Origin: a bacterium
GTDB lineage: Bacteria > UBP14 > UBA6098 > B30-G16
Direction: 5' to 3'
Assembly (NCBI GenBank): GCA_003645115.1
Contig: QNEG01000024.1
Span: 1-11,516 of the forward strand
DNA length: 11,516 bases
The position numbers and the translations under genes were made by a program. The notes beneath the pieces were generated by a model that saw only the letters and a list, made by a program, of their open reading frames with translations, did not search any database and was not told the DNA's origin. Below, in pieces: positions 1 through 6,537 of this stretch (position 1 is its first letter; every line of letters starts with the position of its first letter).

Positions 1-297
1 AAAATAATCTCGCTGGTTGTAGAACATAAGCATAGAAATAACTGGCATTAGACATTGCAAGATAGTCCCTCCTGCGATGGATAAGAATTCGCCGAATGGA
101 CCGAATACTATGTGTCCAAGTTCATGAATTCCCAGATTCAATGATTTGAATATACTATTGAACATCGGGTCTGCCAGATGCCTGATGCCTATATATAGAA
201 AGAAAAGGAGTAATATTATTCGAAATATGGGATTGCGTCCCCTACTCCATTCTCGGATATCATCGAGTATTTCACGGTTTAATTCCCCTAAATTCAT
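1..297 (-). CDS. Membrane protein with HELGH motif, N-terminal 99 residues (cut by window edge)
   Basis: Reading the minus strand from the ATG at 295-297, the frame stays open for 99 codons to the window edge, so the 3' part of the gene is missing. The protein starts with about 22 polar residues, then a hydrophobic segment (about residues 24-38, FRIILLLFFLYIGI). A HELGH motif follows at residues 58-62, then a glycine-containing hydrophobic stretch (about 73-93). HExGH within a membrane protein is the pattern of zinc-metalloprotease-like membrane families such as M50, where the two His and the Glu bind zinc and act in catalysis; I recall similar uncharacterised bacterial membrane proteins with this motif followed by FGEF and a GG. 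Proteolytic activity is not shown. The start is supported by a purine-rich weak ribosome site (AGAGCGAG) just upstream. It is divergent from the macro-domain gene, with 141 nt between them. Confidence 0.75.
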   Translation of the reverse strand, partial: MNLGELNREILDDIREWSRGRNPIFRIILLLFFLYIGIRHLADPMFNSIFKSLNLGIHELGHIVFGPFGEFLSIAGGTILQCLMPVISMLMFYNQRDYF

Positions 298-330
298 TTC
301 TCGCTCTTTTAATTTGCTGTGTCAATTTAA

Positions 331-348
331 TTGAAAAACCATTTTCAA
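331..348. repeat. AT-rich stem-loop between divergent genes
   Basis: TTGAAAA (331-337) and TTTTCAA (342-348) form a perfect 7-bp stem with a 4-nt loop. A weak outer pair, CTCGC (300-304) and GCGAG (349-353), flanks it. A run of seven T follows at about 357-363, but 8 nt lies between stem and T-run and no plus-strand gene ends here, so a terminator is unlikely. It could be an operator in the divergent control region or chance in AT-rich DNA. Confidence 0.3.
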
Positions 349-388
349 GCGAGCAATTTTTTTATTTCAATACTTCGACAAAAATAGC

Positions 389-417
389 TTGCACTGTGTT
401 ATATAGTTAAATAGAAT
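389..417 (+). promoter_or_regulatory. Predicted sigma70-type promoter for the macro-domain/efflux unit
   Basis: TTGCAC at 389-394 and TAGAAT at 412-417 are separated by exactly 17 nt, each close to the sigma70 consensus. The transcription start would fall near 424, giving a short leader of about 15 nt that still contains the GAGGAG ribosome site at 428-433. No other convincing promoter was seen before the efflux genes, so it may drive 439-3821. Prediction by eye only. Confidence 0.45.
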
Positions 418-438
418 ATGTGGATTTGAGGAGAAATT

Positions 439-996
439 ATGAATAAAAAACTCATCGAAAGAAAGATAAATGATGTCGAATTTATTGCGGTTCTGGGTGA
501 TATAACCGATGAGTGTTCTGATGTCATTGTTAATGCGGCGAATTCCAATCTCGCTCACGGCGGCGGAATAGCAGGCGCTATCGTGCGAAAAGGCGGGAAT
601 GAAATAATCGTAGAATCTCGCCAATGGGTAAAAAGAAACGGAATAGTGCCAGCGGGAAATGTAGCGCTTACATCTGGCGGAAAATTGAAAACCAGATATA
701 TAATTCATGCCGTCGGTCCGCGCTGGGGTGAAGGCGATGAGGAAGAAAAACTTCGCAATGCAGTAATAAACTCATTGAAAAAAGCCGATAAATTGGGATG
801 TTCATCCATCTCCATTCCGGCGATTAGCACGGGAATATTCGGTTTCCCGAAAGAGCTGGGAGTAAAAATAATTACTGAAGAAACCCGAAAATTTATCCTG
901 AATTCACATACTTCTATCAGGACAATCAGATTTTGCGCCATCGATTCGCACACTGCAAAATTATTCAGAAAGGAAATTCAATCTTGGACAAATTGA
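439..996 (+). CDS. Macro-domain protein (ADP-ribose binding, probable ADP-ribosyl hydrolase)
   Basis: A stand-alone macro domain of 185 residues, which is full length for the family. The ADP-ribose pocket signatures are visible: GDIT at 20-23, the VNAAN...HGGG block at 31-43, a conserved IIHAVGP segment at 88-94, and the phosphate-binding loop STGIFGFP at 130-137. Macro domains of this kind bind ADP-ribose and often hydrolyse ADP-ribosyl bonds on proteins or nucleic acids, or deacetylate O-acetyl-ADP-ribose; the target here is unknown. The ATG at 439 follows GAGGAG (428-433) by 5 nt and a good promoter. The protein is soluble, with no signal peptide. The 3' end overlaps the next small reading frame by 13 nt. 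No ADP-ribosyltransferase gene is adjacent, so a toxin-antitoxin role is not supported. Domain call is firm, substrate is not. Confidence 0.93.
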   Translation: MNKKLIERKINDVEFIAVLGDITDECSDVIVNAANSNLAHGGGIAGAIVRKGGNEIIVESRQWVKRNGIVPAGNVALTSGGKLKTRYIIHAVGPRWGEGDEEEKLRNAVINSLKKADKLGCSSISIPAISTGIFGFPKELGVKIITEETRKFILNSHTSIRTIRFCAIDSHTAKLFRKEIQSWTN

Positions 997-1295
997 ATAC
1001 AAATATCTTCATATCCCCTCTATATTCCTTGCAATTTAGAGGCAGTATAGTATTCTATTGGAAAAGCGGTCCAGGTTTGGATACGACCTGGTGGAATAGA
1101 TTGCAACATTTTCAGCCGAATGCTTATTCCCCTGAATATTTAAATGAAAAATATTCAACAATGTCTTTCGAGAAGAAAAGATTATTTGCACAAAAATATA
1201 ATGCGGATTATATTGTTCGGCTTAAATCCGATGAAGGTGGAAAATTTTTGGTATATTCAAATAAAAAATGGGCAATTTATAAGATTGAGAGGTAA
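984..1295 (+). CDS. Orphan 103-residue protein; possible C-terminal remnant of a larger membrane protein
   Basis: The frame is open from inside the macro-domain gene to TAA 1293-1295. The best start is TTG 984-986, 9 nt after AAAGGA (969-974); an upstream TTG at 933 has no ribosome site. The protein has no membrane segment or signal peptide. It contains an aromatic stretch (about 13-24, LYSLQFRGSIVF), YWKSGPG, then a helical part and a C-terminal block with ADYIVRLKS and a final YKIER. This order, an FR-x-x-VF block followed by WKS and later ADYIV, recalls the soluble C-terminal part of large polytopic membrane proteins (DUF6798-like), from memory only. Those proteins have many membrane helices upstream, absent here because the complete macro-domain gene lies there. 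It may be a decapitated remnant that is still translated, or a short independent gene. It ends 2 nt before the efflux adaptor and its stop region carries that gene's ribosome site. Confidence 0.5.
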   Translation: MDKLNTNIFISPLYSLQFRGSIVFYWKSGPGLDTTWWNRLQHFQPNAYSPEYLNEKYSTMSFEKKRLFAQKYNADYIVRLKSDEGGKFLVYSNKKWAIYKIER

Positions 1296-1297
1296 AA

Positions 1298-2482
1298 ATG
1301 AAAAAATATCTGTGGGTAATAATAATATTAGTCGTTCTGGTCATTTTTGCATTGGCTATTTTCGCTCGATTTACGGGTAGCAAAGAGAAACTCGTAGAGG
1401 TGGGGAATGTTGAGCCGAGGACAATAAAATCCACAGTGATAGCGTTCGGTCGAATAGAACCGAAAAGCGATGTGAACATATCTGCCGAGGTCACCGAGAA
1501 AATAGAAACATTGTATGTGGAAGAAGGCGACACAGTGAAACTCGGCGATACTCTGGTAAAACTTAATCGCGAACGGTATCTGGCAGCAGTAAATAAAGCC
1601 AAGGCGCAGGTCAGTCAGGTAGAGGCTAATCTATCTAAAGCCAAAGAGAATTTCAAACGAATATCAGAACTATACAAATCTGGTGCTGTTTCTAAAGATG
1701 CTTTCATTTCTGCAAAGACCGAAGTGGATATTTTTGAGGCACAATTGGAATCGGCTCGAGCTGCACTGAAAGAAGCCAATAATAATCTCTCACAAACTAT
1801 TATCACAGCGCCAATGGATGGAATAGTTACATCGGTTCAGGCGGAAAAGGGTGAATTTGTAGTGGTAGGAACTATGAATAATCCCGGCAGCGTGATTATG
1901 CAAATTGCTCAACTTACCGATATGCAAGCAAAAGTAGAAGTGGATGAAGCAGATATCGTGGACTTAGAATTGGGACAATATGCAAAAATCGAACTGGATG
2001 CATTGCCTGATACATTTTTCGATGGCAGAGTTGTCCAGATAGCTCATAAGGCTAATGTCCAATCTGTCGGTGGCGAGGAAACTCGCGCCGTCTTTTATGT
2101 GGATATTGCCATCCTCGATCCATCCAAAGAACTTCGACCAGGGATGTCGGTCACAGCTACTATCACCACTGCCATACACGATTCTGTGCTGGCGATTCCG
2201 TTATCCTCCATTGTCGCATATCGCGATACTATCACCGATAAAGAAAGTGAGGCAGTTTTTATAATCGAGAATGGAATTGCTCAAAAAAAACCGGTGAAAA
2301 CTGGAATATCGGACGATAGGTTCATAGAAATTACTGATGGTCTCACCGAAAGCGACCAAATTGTTATAGGTCCATTTAAGATATTGCGAGAACTAAAGGA
2401 GGGAGATAAAGTAAAAGTTATTAAGAAACCCGAATTTAAACCAGGAAGAAAATTTCCACCGAATAGCCGAAAAAGAAACTGA
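1298..2482 (+). CDS. Efflux periplasmic adaptor subunit (HlyD/RND membrane fusion protein family)
   Basis: Bridges an inner-membrane pump to an outer-membrane channel in a tripartite exporter. The 394 residues are usual for the family. Domains in order: an N-terminal membrane anchor (about 5-24), first half of the lipoyl domain (about 57-92, with the YVEEGDTVKLGDTL turn), an alpha-helical hairpin with coiled-coil character (about 93-165, with the SGAVSKD turn in the middle), second lipoyl half (about 167-190, TAPMDGIV), beta-barrel domain (about 205-290, ending ELRPGMSVTATI), and a membrane-proximal domain (about 290-375). The tail is basic. Start ATG 1298 follows GAGAGG (1287-1292), which overlaps the end of the preceding frame. 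The MacA/HlyD layout with an uncleaved anchor suggests an ABC-type partner, but no ATPase or permease is encoded in the window; the next gene is the outer-membrane channel. Substrate unknown. Confidence 0.92.
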   Translation: MKKYLWVIIILVVLVIFALAIFARFTGSKEKLVEVGNVEPRTIKSTVIAFGRIEPKSDVNISAEVTEKIETLYVEEGDTVKLGDTLVKLNRERYLAAVNKAKAQVSQVEANLSKAKENFKRISELYKSGAVSKDAFISAKTEVDIFEAQLESARAALKEANNNLSQTIITAPMDGIVTSVQAEKGEFVVVGTMNNPGSVIMQIAQLTDMQAKVEVDEADIVDLELGQYAKIELDALPDTFFDGRVVQIAHKANVQSVGGEETRAVFYVDIAILDPSKELRPGMSVTATITTAIHDSVLAIPLSSIVAYRDTITDKESEAVFIIENGIAQKKPVKTGISDDRFIEITDGLTESDQIVIGPFKILRELKEGDKVKVIKKPEFKPGRKFPPNSRKRN

Positions 2483-2507
2483 ACCTGAATAAAAGGGGTA
2501 TTCAGAA

Positions 2508-3821
2508 ATGCTAAAGAAAAGACTAACCATAATATTTCCTATATTTTTAATATTGGGAGCGATTTTTTCGCAACAGGCACAGACCATAACTACAGATAAT
2601 ATTCTTACTCTCGAGGAAGCCGAAAAAATAGCTTTAAGCTCCAATATAGATGTGTTATCGGCATCACAACAATACCAACAGGCTTCCGCCGAATATCTTT
2701 CCGTGTGGAGTAAATTCTTACCATCCGCATCGGCTTCGGCAGACTGGAGAAGATACGATAAAGAAACAATTTACATTAGAAACGACCAGTTCCTTTATTC
2801 TCGAGATAGATATTCTCTGGGTCTGTCGGCGAGTTTTCCGCTGTTTTCCGGCGGACAGGATATTATATCGCTGAAACAGGCGAAAATTTCAAAGGATATA
2901 GCAAAACTAAAATTAAATGATGTAATCGGAAATATCCGATATCAAGTGTATTCTGCATATTTTGCATTCGTAAAGGCGACAATGCAATACGAAATAGCCA
3001 GACAATCACTTTTACGAGCGAAGGATGAGCAGACAATTATCTTACAAAAGCGTGAATTGGGCGCTGTGTCCGATGTCGATGTATCGAAAATGAAAGTTCA
3101 GGTGGCTCAGAAAAAATTGGCAAAAATTCAGGCAGAAAATTCTGTCCAGCAGGCGCGAGAACAGCTGTGTTTCATTCTTAATATACCACTTGATACTATG
3201 TTCATACCCGATACTACTCATATCCCCATTCCTACCGAAGAAATCGATGATTTGGACAGCTATCTAACAAAATACGATAAAAACAGAGAATATCTACAAT
3301 CTCGGTTGAATTCTAACTCGGCGAAATTGAATTATTGGTCATCATATTTAAATTATCTTCCTCGCCTGACTTTATCGGGCAGCTGGGGCTGGAGTGGTGG
3401 AGAAATGCCGGTGGGCTTTTCTGAACTCGATAATGATGGTTCATCATCCTTTGGAATTTCGTTGAGTTGGACATTGTTTTCTGGGACATCCAGAATTGCC
3501 GCCATTAAAAGTGCAAATGCACAATATATGATGACTAAATATTCACAGCAGAAAACTCGACAATTTACGAGACAACAAATTCGCGATGCTTATCGAAAAA
3601 TGCTGGAGGCGTCGGCAAGTTTCGAGGTATCCGAGGTGCAAGTGGAGGACGCTGAACTCACTCTTTCTGCAACTCGACAACGATTCGAAATGGGTAGTGC
3701 TACATTATTGGAATTGTTAGATGCCGAACTAATGCTGGAACAAGCACAATTTCAGAGAGTGTCAGCAATTACAGATTTTTATATCCAGAAAGCTGAATTG
3801 ATAAAGCTAATCGCAGAATAG
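2508..3821 (+). CDS. TolC-family outer-membrane efflux protein
   Basis: Outer-membrane channel and periplasmic tunnel of the tripartite exporter, partner of the adaptor gene 25 nt upstream. The 437 residues match the family. An N-terminal signal peptide is visible (KKR at 3-5, hydrophobic core about 7-19, likely cleavage near 20-26); there is no lipobox cysteine, so it is not a lipoprotein of the OprM type. The two family repeats are seen: the first begins LTLEEAEKIAL and includes the LGLSASFPLFSGG strand; the second includes the matching FGISLSWTLFSG strand. Both repeats carry long helical regions rich in Ala, Gln and Glu, and the second ends with the typical GSATLLELLDAE motif. Start ATG 2508 follows AAGGGG (about 2493-2498). 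No terminator was found after it. This gene shows that the cell has an outer membrane. Confidence 0.93.
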   Translation: MLKKRLTIIFPIFLILGAIFSQQAQTITTDNILTLEEAEKIALSSNIDVLSASQQYQQASAEYLSVWSKFLPSASASADWRRYDKETIYIRNDQFLYSRDRYSLGLSASFPLFSGGQDIISLKQAKISKDIAKLKLNDVIGNIRYQVYSAYFAFVKATMQYEIARQSLLRAKDEQTIILQKRELGAVSDVDVSKMKVQVAQKKLAKIQAENSVQQAREQLCFILNIPLDTMFIPDTTHIPIPTEEIDDLDSYLTKYDKNREYLQSRLNSNSAKLNYWSSYLNYLPRLTLSGSWGWSGGEMPVGFSELDNDGSSSFGISLSWTLFSGTSRIAAIKSANAQYMMTKYSQQKTRQFTRQQIRDAYRKMLEASASFEVSEVQVEDAELTLSATRQRFEMGSATLLELLDAELMLEQAQFQRVSAITDFYIQKAELIKLIAE

Positions 3822-3839
3822 AAAATGTAGAAATTTAGC

Positions 3840-3872
3840 TTGACGCAAAAAGAAAAGTTCTCAAATTATGAT
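3840..3872 (+). promoter_or_regulatory. Possible promoter region of the Hdr-hydrogenase operon
   Basis: TTGACG (3840-3845) and TATGAT (3867-3872) both look like sigma70 boxes, but the spacer is 21 nt, longer than the usual 16-18. The 101-nt gap after the TolC gene is the only place in this unit long enough for a promoter. A second sigma factor or an activator could explain the poor spacing. Weak prediction. Confidence 0.25.
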
Positions 3873-3922
3873 ATATTAAAAGAAAGTTAGAGATAAAAAC
3901 AAAAATAGTAAGCGAGGGTAAT

Positions 3923-5545
3923 ATGAATGGAAATCCATCTTGCGATGTGATGGTAATCGGTAGTGGATTGGCAGGATTGGAATCCGCCAGATGTTTGGGA
4001 TTACAGGATTTCAAAGTAATCGTGATAGATAAGGAAAAAGACCTCAAAAGTATGTTCCGAAGATTGAATCTGCTATATCCCGAGGGAATGCCAAATTCAC
4101 ATACCATAGACCCATTAATCGATGCGGTTCTGGAATTAGATAATGTGGAAATCCGGGCTGGTGTTACAATTGAGAAGGTTTCAGGAAAACTCGGCGATTA
4201 CAAGATTACAATCAAAAAAGACAATCAAACCGAGCAGATTAATACAAAAGCTATTATCGTTGCCACCGGTCTTATCTCCTATGATATAGAAAAAGTCACT
4301 GCCTATGGATATGGAAGATATGAAAATGTCCTTACCCCTATCGAATTCGAGGAGCAGATAAGCCGTGGCGAAATCGACTCAGATTCATTAAAAAATGTGG
4401 TAATTATTCATTGTGCCGGTTCCAGAGATGAAAATTTCCTCCCATATTGTTCCCGTGTATGTTGTTTTATAGGACTTAAACAGGCTAAACTTATCAAGGA
4501 TATGAATCCGGATTGTAATGTATATTCTTGCTATATGGATATTCGAGTTTATGGTAAATTCGAATCATTGTATAAGACACTTCGAGATGTTCACAATGTT
4601 ACTTTCATCAAAGGGCGACCATCCAAAGTGGAGCAAATAGATGGCAAATTATTCGTGATAACCGAGGATATAACATTGGGCGAGAAGATAAAAATCCCTG
4701 CCGATTATGTGATTGTCAATCATGGATATACTGGGGACGAAGAAACATTGAAAAAACTTCGCATACCATTGGATTCATCAGAAAAAGGCGCATTTCCTAC
4801 TACATATATTCACGCATCACTTTCTGTGGATTCTAATCCTCGCGGTATATATATCTGCGGTGGCGCCGCTTATCCGAAAAATGTCGCAGAAACTATCGCC
4901 GATGCTCGTTCTGCCGCTATGGGAGTGATGAATTCGCTTAAGAATACCGAAATGAAAACTCCGGTCGCAGAAATTAATTCCGATATCTGTGCTGAATTAC
5001 AATGTAAACTTTGCCTTTCGGTGTGCCCCTATGGCGCTATCTACGAGGAAGATGAGGAAATTAAGGTCGATGAATCGATGTGTATGGGTTGCGGAATTTG
5101 CACCGCTACTTGCGCCGCTGGTGCTAATTCTCTTCCAGGATGGTCGGATAAGGATATGTTCGAACTAATCGATAAGCAGGTAAAGGAAAACGATGTGGTG
5201 GCGTTTCTGTGCAAATGGTGTGCATATCCAGCGGCAAAACCATTAGTCGAGGAGGGCTTGGAGGGAGTAAATTTCTTCGAGATTCCCTGCACCGGAAGAA
5301 TAAGTGGAAGCCTATTACTTCATACTTTCGACAAAAATCCAAAGGGTGTTTTAGTGGCAGGATGTTATCCCGATTCCTGTCATTATGTTAAGGGAAATTT
5401 CCACGCCAGACGAAGAATTTTCCTGACCAGAAAATTACTCGAACAATTCGGCATCCCACCAGATAAATTACGACTGGAATGGGGATGCAATTACGAAACA
5501 AAACGAATGAAAAAAATTCTCACCGATATGAAAGGAGGGCGTTGA
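3923..5545 (+). CDS. hdrA: HdrA-MvhD fusion: FAD/Fe-S subunit of a heterodisulfide reductase-hydrogenase complex, reduced form
   Basis: Flavin subunit that would take electrons from the hydrogenase and pass them to HdrCB. Domains in order: FAD-binding thioredoxin-reductase-like domain (about 8-340), with GSGLAG at 13-18, VATG at 113-116, the HdrA signature AGSRDE...YCSRVCC at 165-181 and the second nucleotide-binding part GIYICGGAAYPK at 308-319; two [4Fe-4S] motifs, Cys356/361/364/368 and Cys387/390/393/397; then an MvhD/FlpD [2Fe-2S] domain (about 424-540) with Cys430, 433, 456, 481 and 486, which receives electrons from the hydrogenase small subunit. At 540 residues including MvhD it is much shorter than methanogen HdrA (about 650 without MvhD): the N-terminal Fe-S domain and the ferredoxin insert are absent, and no cysteine lies between 24 and 164. 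TGA at 3869-3871, in frame with no start between, shows the N-terminus is not missed. Start ATG follows GAGGG (3914-3918). First gene of the operon; its stop overlaps the next start (TGATG). Confidence 0.88.
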   Translation: MNGNPSCDVMVIGSGLAGLESARCLGLQDFKVIVIDKEKDLKSMFRRLNLLYPEGMPNSHTIDPLIDAVLELDNVEIRAGVTIEKVSGKLGDYKITIKKDNQTEQINTKAIIVATGLISYDIEKVTAYGYGRYENVLTPIEFEEQISRGEIDSDSLKNVVIIHCAGSRDENFLPYCSRVCCFIGLKQAKLIKDMNPDCNVYSCYMDIRVYGKFESLYKTLRDVHNVTFIKGRPSKVEQIDGKLFVITEDITLGEKIKIPADYVIVNHGYTGDEETLKKLRIPLDSSEKGAFPTTYIHASLSVDSNPRGIYICGGAAYPKNVAETIADARSAAMGVMNSLKNTEMKTPVAEINSDICAELQCKLCLSVCPYGAIYEEDEEIKVDESMCMGCGICTATCAAGANSLPGWSDKDMFELIDKQVKENDVVAFLCKWCAYPAAKPLVEEGLEGVNFFEIPCTGRISGSLLLHTFDKNPKGVLVAGCYPDSCHYVKGNFHARRRIFLTRKLLEQFGIPPDKLRLEWGCNYETKRMKKILTDMKGGR

Positions 5546-6537
5546 TGGCGGACAAAATTACCATAGCCCTCAAGCGAGGGGCAAGTTGTGTGGGCTGTGA
5601 TATTGCTGTGGTTAACCTGTCAGAGAAATTGCTTGATTTGCTGGCAATCGCAGATATAGTGTTTGCACCCACACTGATAGATACGAAATATAAGGATTTG
5701 AAGGCGATGCCCGATAAGTCCATCACGCTGGGAATTTACCACGGTGCAGTGCGTAATTCCGAAAATGAGGAACTCGCTCACATTATTCGGCAAAAATGCC
5801 AGATAGTGATTGCTTATGGCGCTTGCGCTCAATTCGGTGGTATCCCCGGACTGGCAAATGATACTACCAAGGAAAATATCTTCCGCACAGTCTATGAAAC
5901 CACTCACTCCACAGATAATCCCCAAAAGGTATATCCACAGGAGGAATGGAGCGATGATAATGGGCATAAATTAAATTTGCCAAAATTTTACGAGCGAGTA
6001 AAAAGATTGGATGAAGTTATAGATGTGGATTATTATGTTCCTGCGTGTCCACCGACTTATGATATGAACCTTCAGATACTTCAAATGCTATCGGATTTCG
6101 TGGCAGGTAAGTCTGAACTGCCGCCTAAAGGAACCGTAATCGCATCCCAGAAAATTGTATGCGATGAATGTCCTCGAGAAAAATCTGAAATAGTATCGAT
6201 GAAGGATATAAAATATATTACCGAGATTATTCCCGATGAGGAAAAATGTTTTCTTGAACAGGGAATAATCTGTATCGGACCGGCTACTCGAGCTGGCTGT
6301 GGCGCACCTTGTATGGAGGCTAATATGCCCTGTAGAGGATGTATGGGTCCCACTGCGGAGATGGAAGACCAGGGTGGAGCGATTCTATCTGCTATCGCTT
6401 CTATTATTACTCCAGAATTGGAAGGATTGGATGAGGATATATTAAAATTGGTAGATAAAATCAAAGACCCACTCGGATATTTCTATCGCTTTACACTCCC
6501 AACTTCATTACTCGATAAAACAAAACAGGAGGAATAA
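5545..6537 (+). CDS. mvhG: [NiFe]-hydrogenase small subunit, MvhG-like (group 3c)
   Basis: Electron-transfer subunit of the hydrogenase; it carries three Fe-S clusters from the NiFe site to the MvhD domain of the preceding protein. Cytoplasmic: no Tat signal peptide and no membrane anchor. Proximal cluster ligands are Cys15 and Cys18 (CVGCD), Cys94 (GACAQFGG) and Cys168 (ACPP). The C-terminal ferredoxin-like part has Cys206/209, Cys235, Cys243, Cys252, Cys256, Cys263 and Cys266, with the GPATRAGCGAPC and PCRGCMGP blocks typical of MvhG/FrhG-type subunits. Length 330 residues. I chose ATG 5545 rather than the in-frame ATG at 5479, because AAAGGAGGG (5531-5539) lies just upstream and the protein then begins at the conserved core; it overlaps the hdrA stop by one base. 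The stop overlaps the large-subunit start (TAATG). Confidence 0.93.
   Translation: MADKITIALKRGASCVGCDIAVVNLSEKLLDLLAIADIVFAPTLIDTKYKDLKAMPDKSITLGIYHGAVRNSENEELAHIIRQKCQIVIAYGACAQFGGIPGLANDTTKENIFRTVYETTHSTDNPQKVYPQEEWSDDNGHKLNLPKFYERVKRLDEVIDVDYYVPACPPTYDMNLQILQMLSDFVAGKSELPPKGTVIASQKIVCDECPREKSEIVSMKDIKYITEIIPDEEKCFLEQGIICIGPATRAGCGAPCMEANMPCRGCMGPTAEMEDQGGAILSAIASIITPELEGLDEDILKLVDKIKDPLGYFYRFTLPTSLLDKTKQEE

Noticed and set aside
331..363. Intrinsic terminator upstream of the macro-domain gene
   Set aside because: The stem is A/T only, separated from the T-run by 8 nt, and no plus-strand gene ends before it.
367..708. Minus-strand open frame of 113 codons opposite the macro-domain gene
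   Set aside because: It is antisense to a strongly supported gene, shows no recognisable motif and has no ribosome site; a shadow frame.
439..996. Toxin-antitoxin system of the DarTG type based on the macro domain
   Set aside because: DarG antitoxins are paired with a DarT ADP-ribosyltransferase; neither neighbour looks like DarT.
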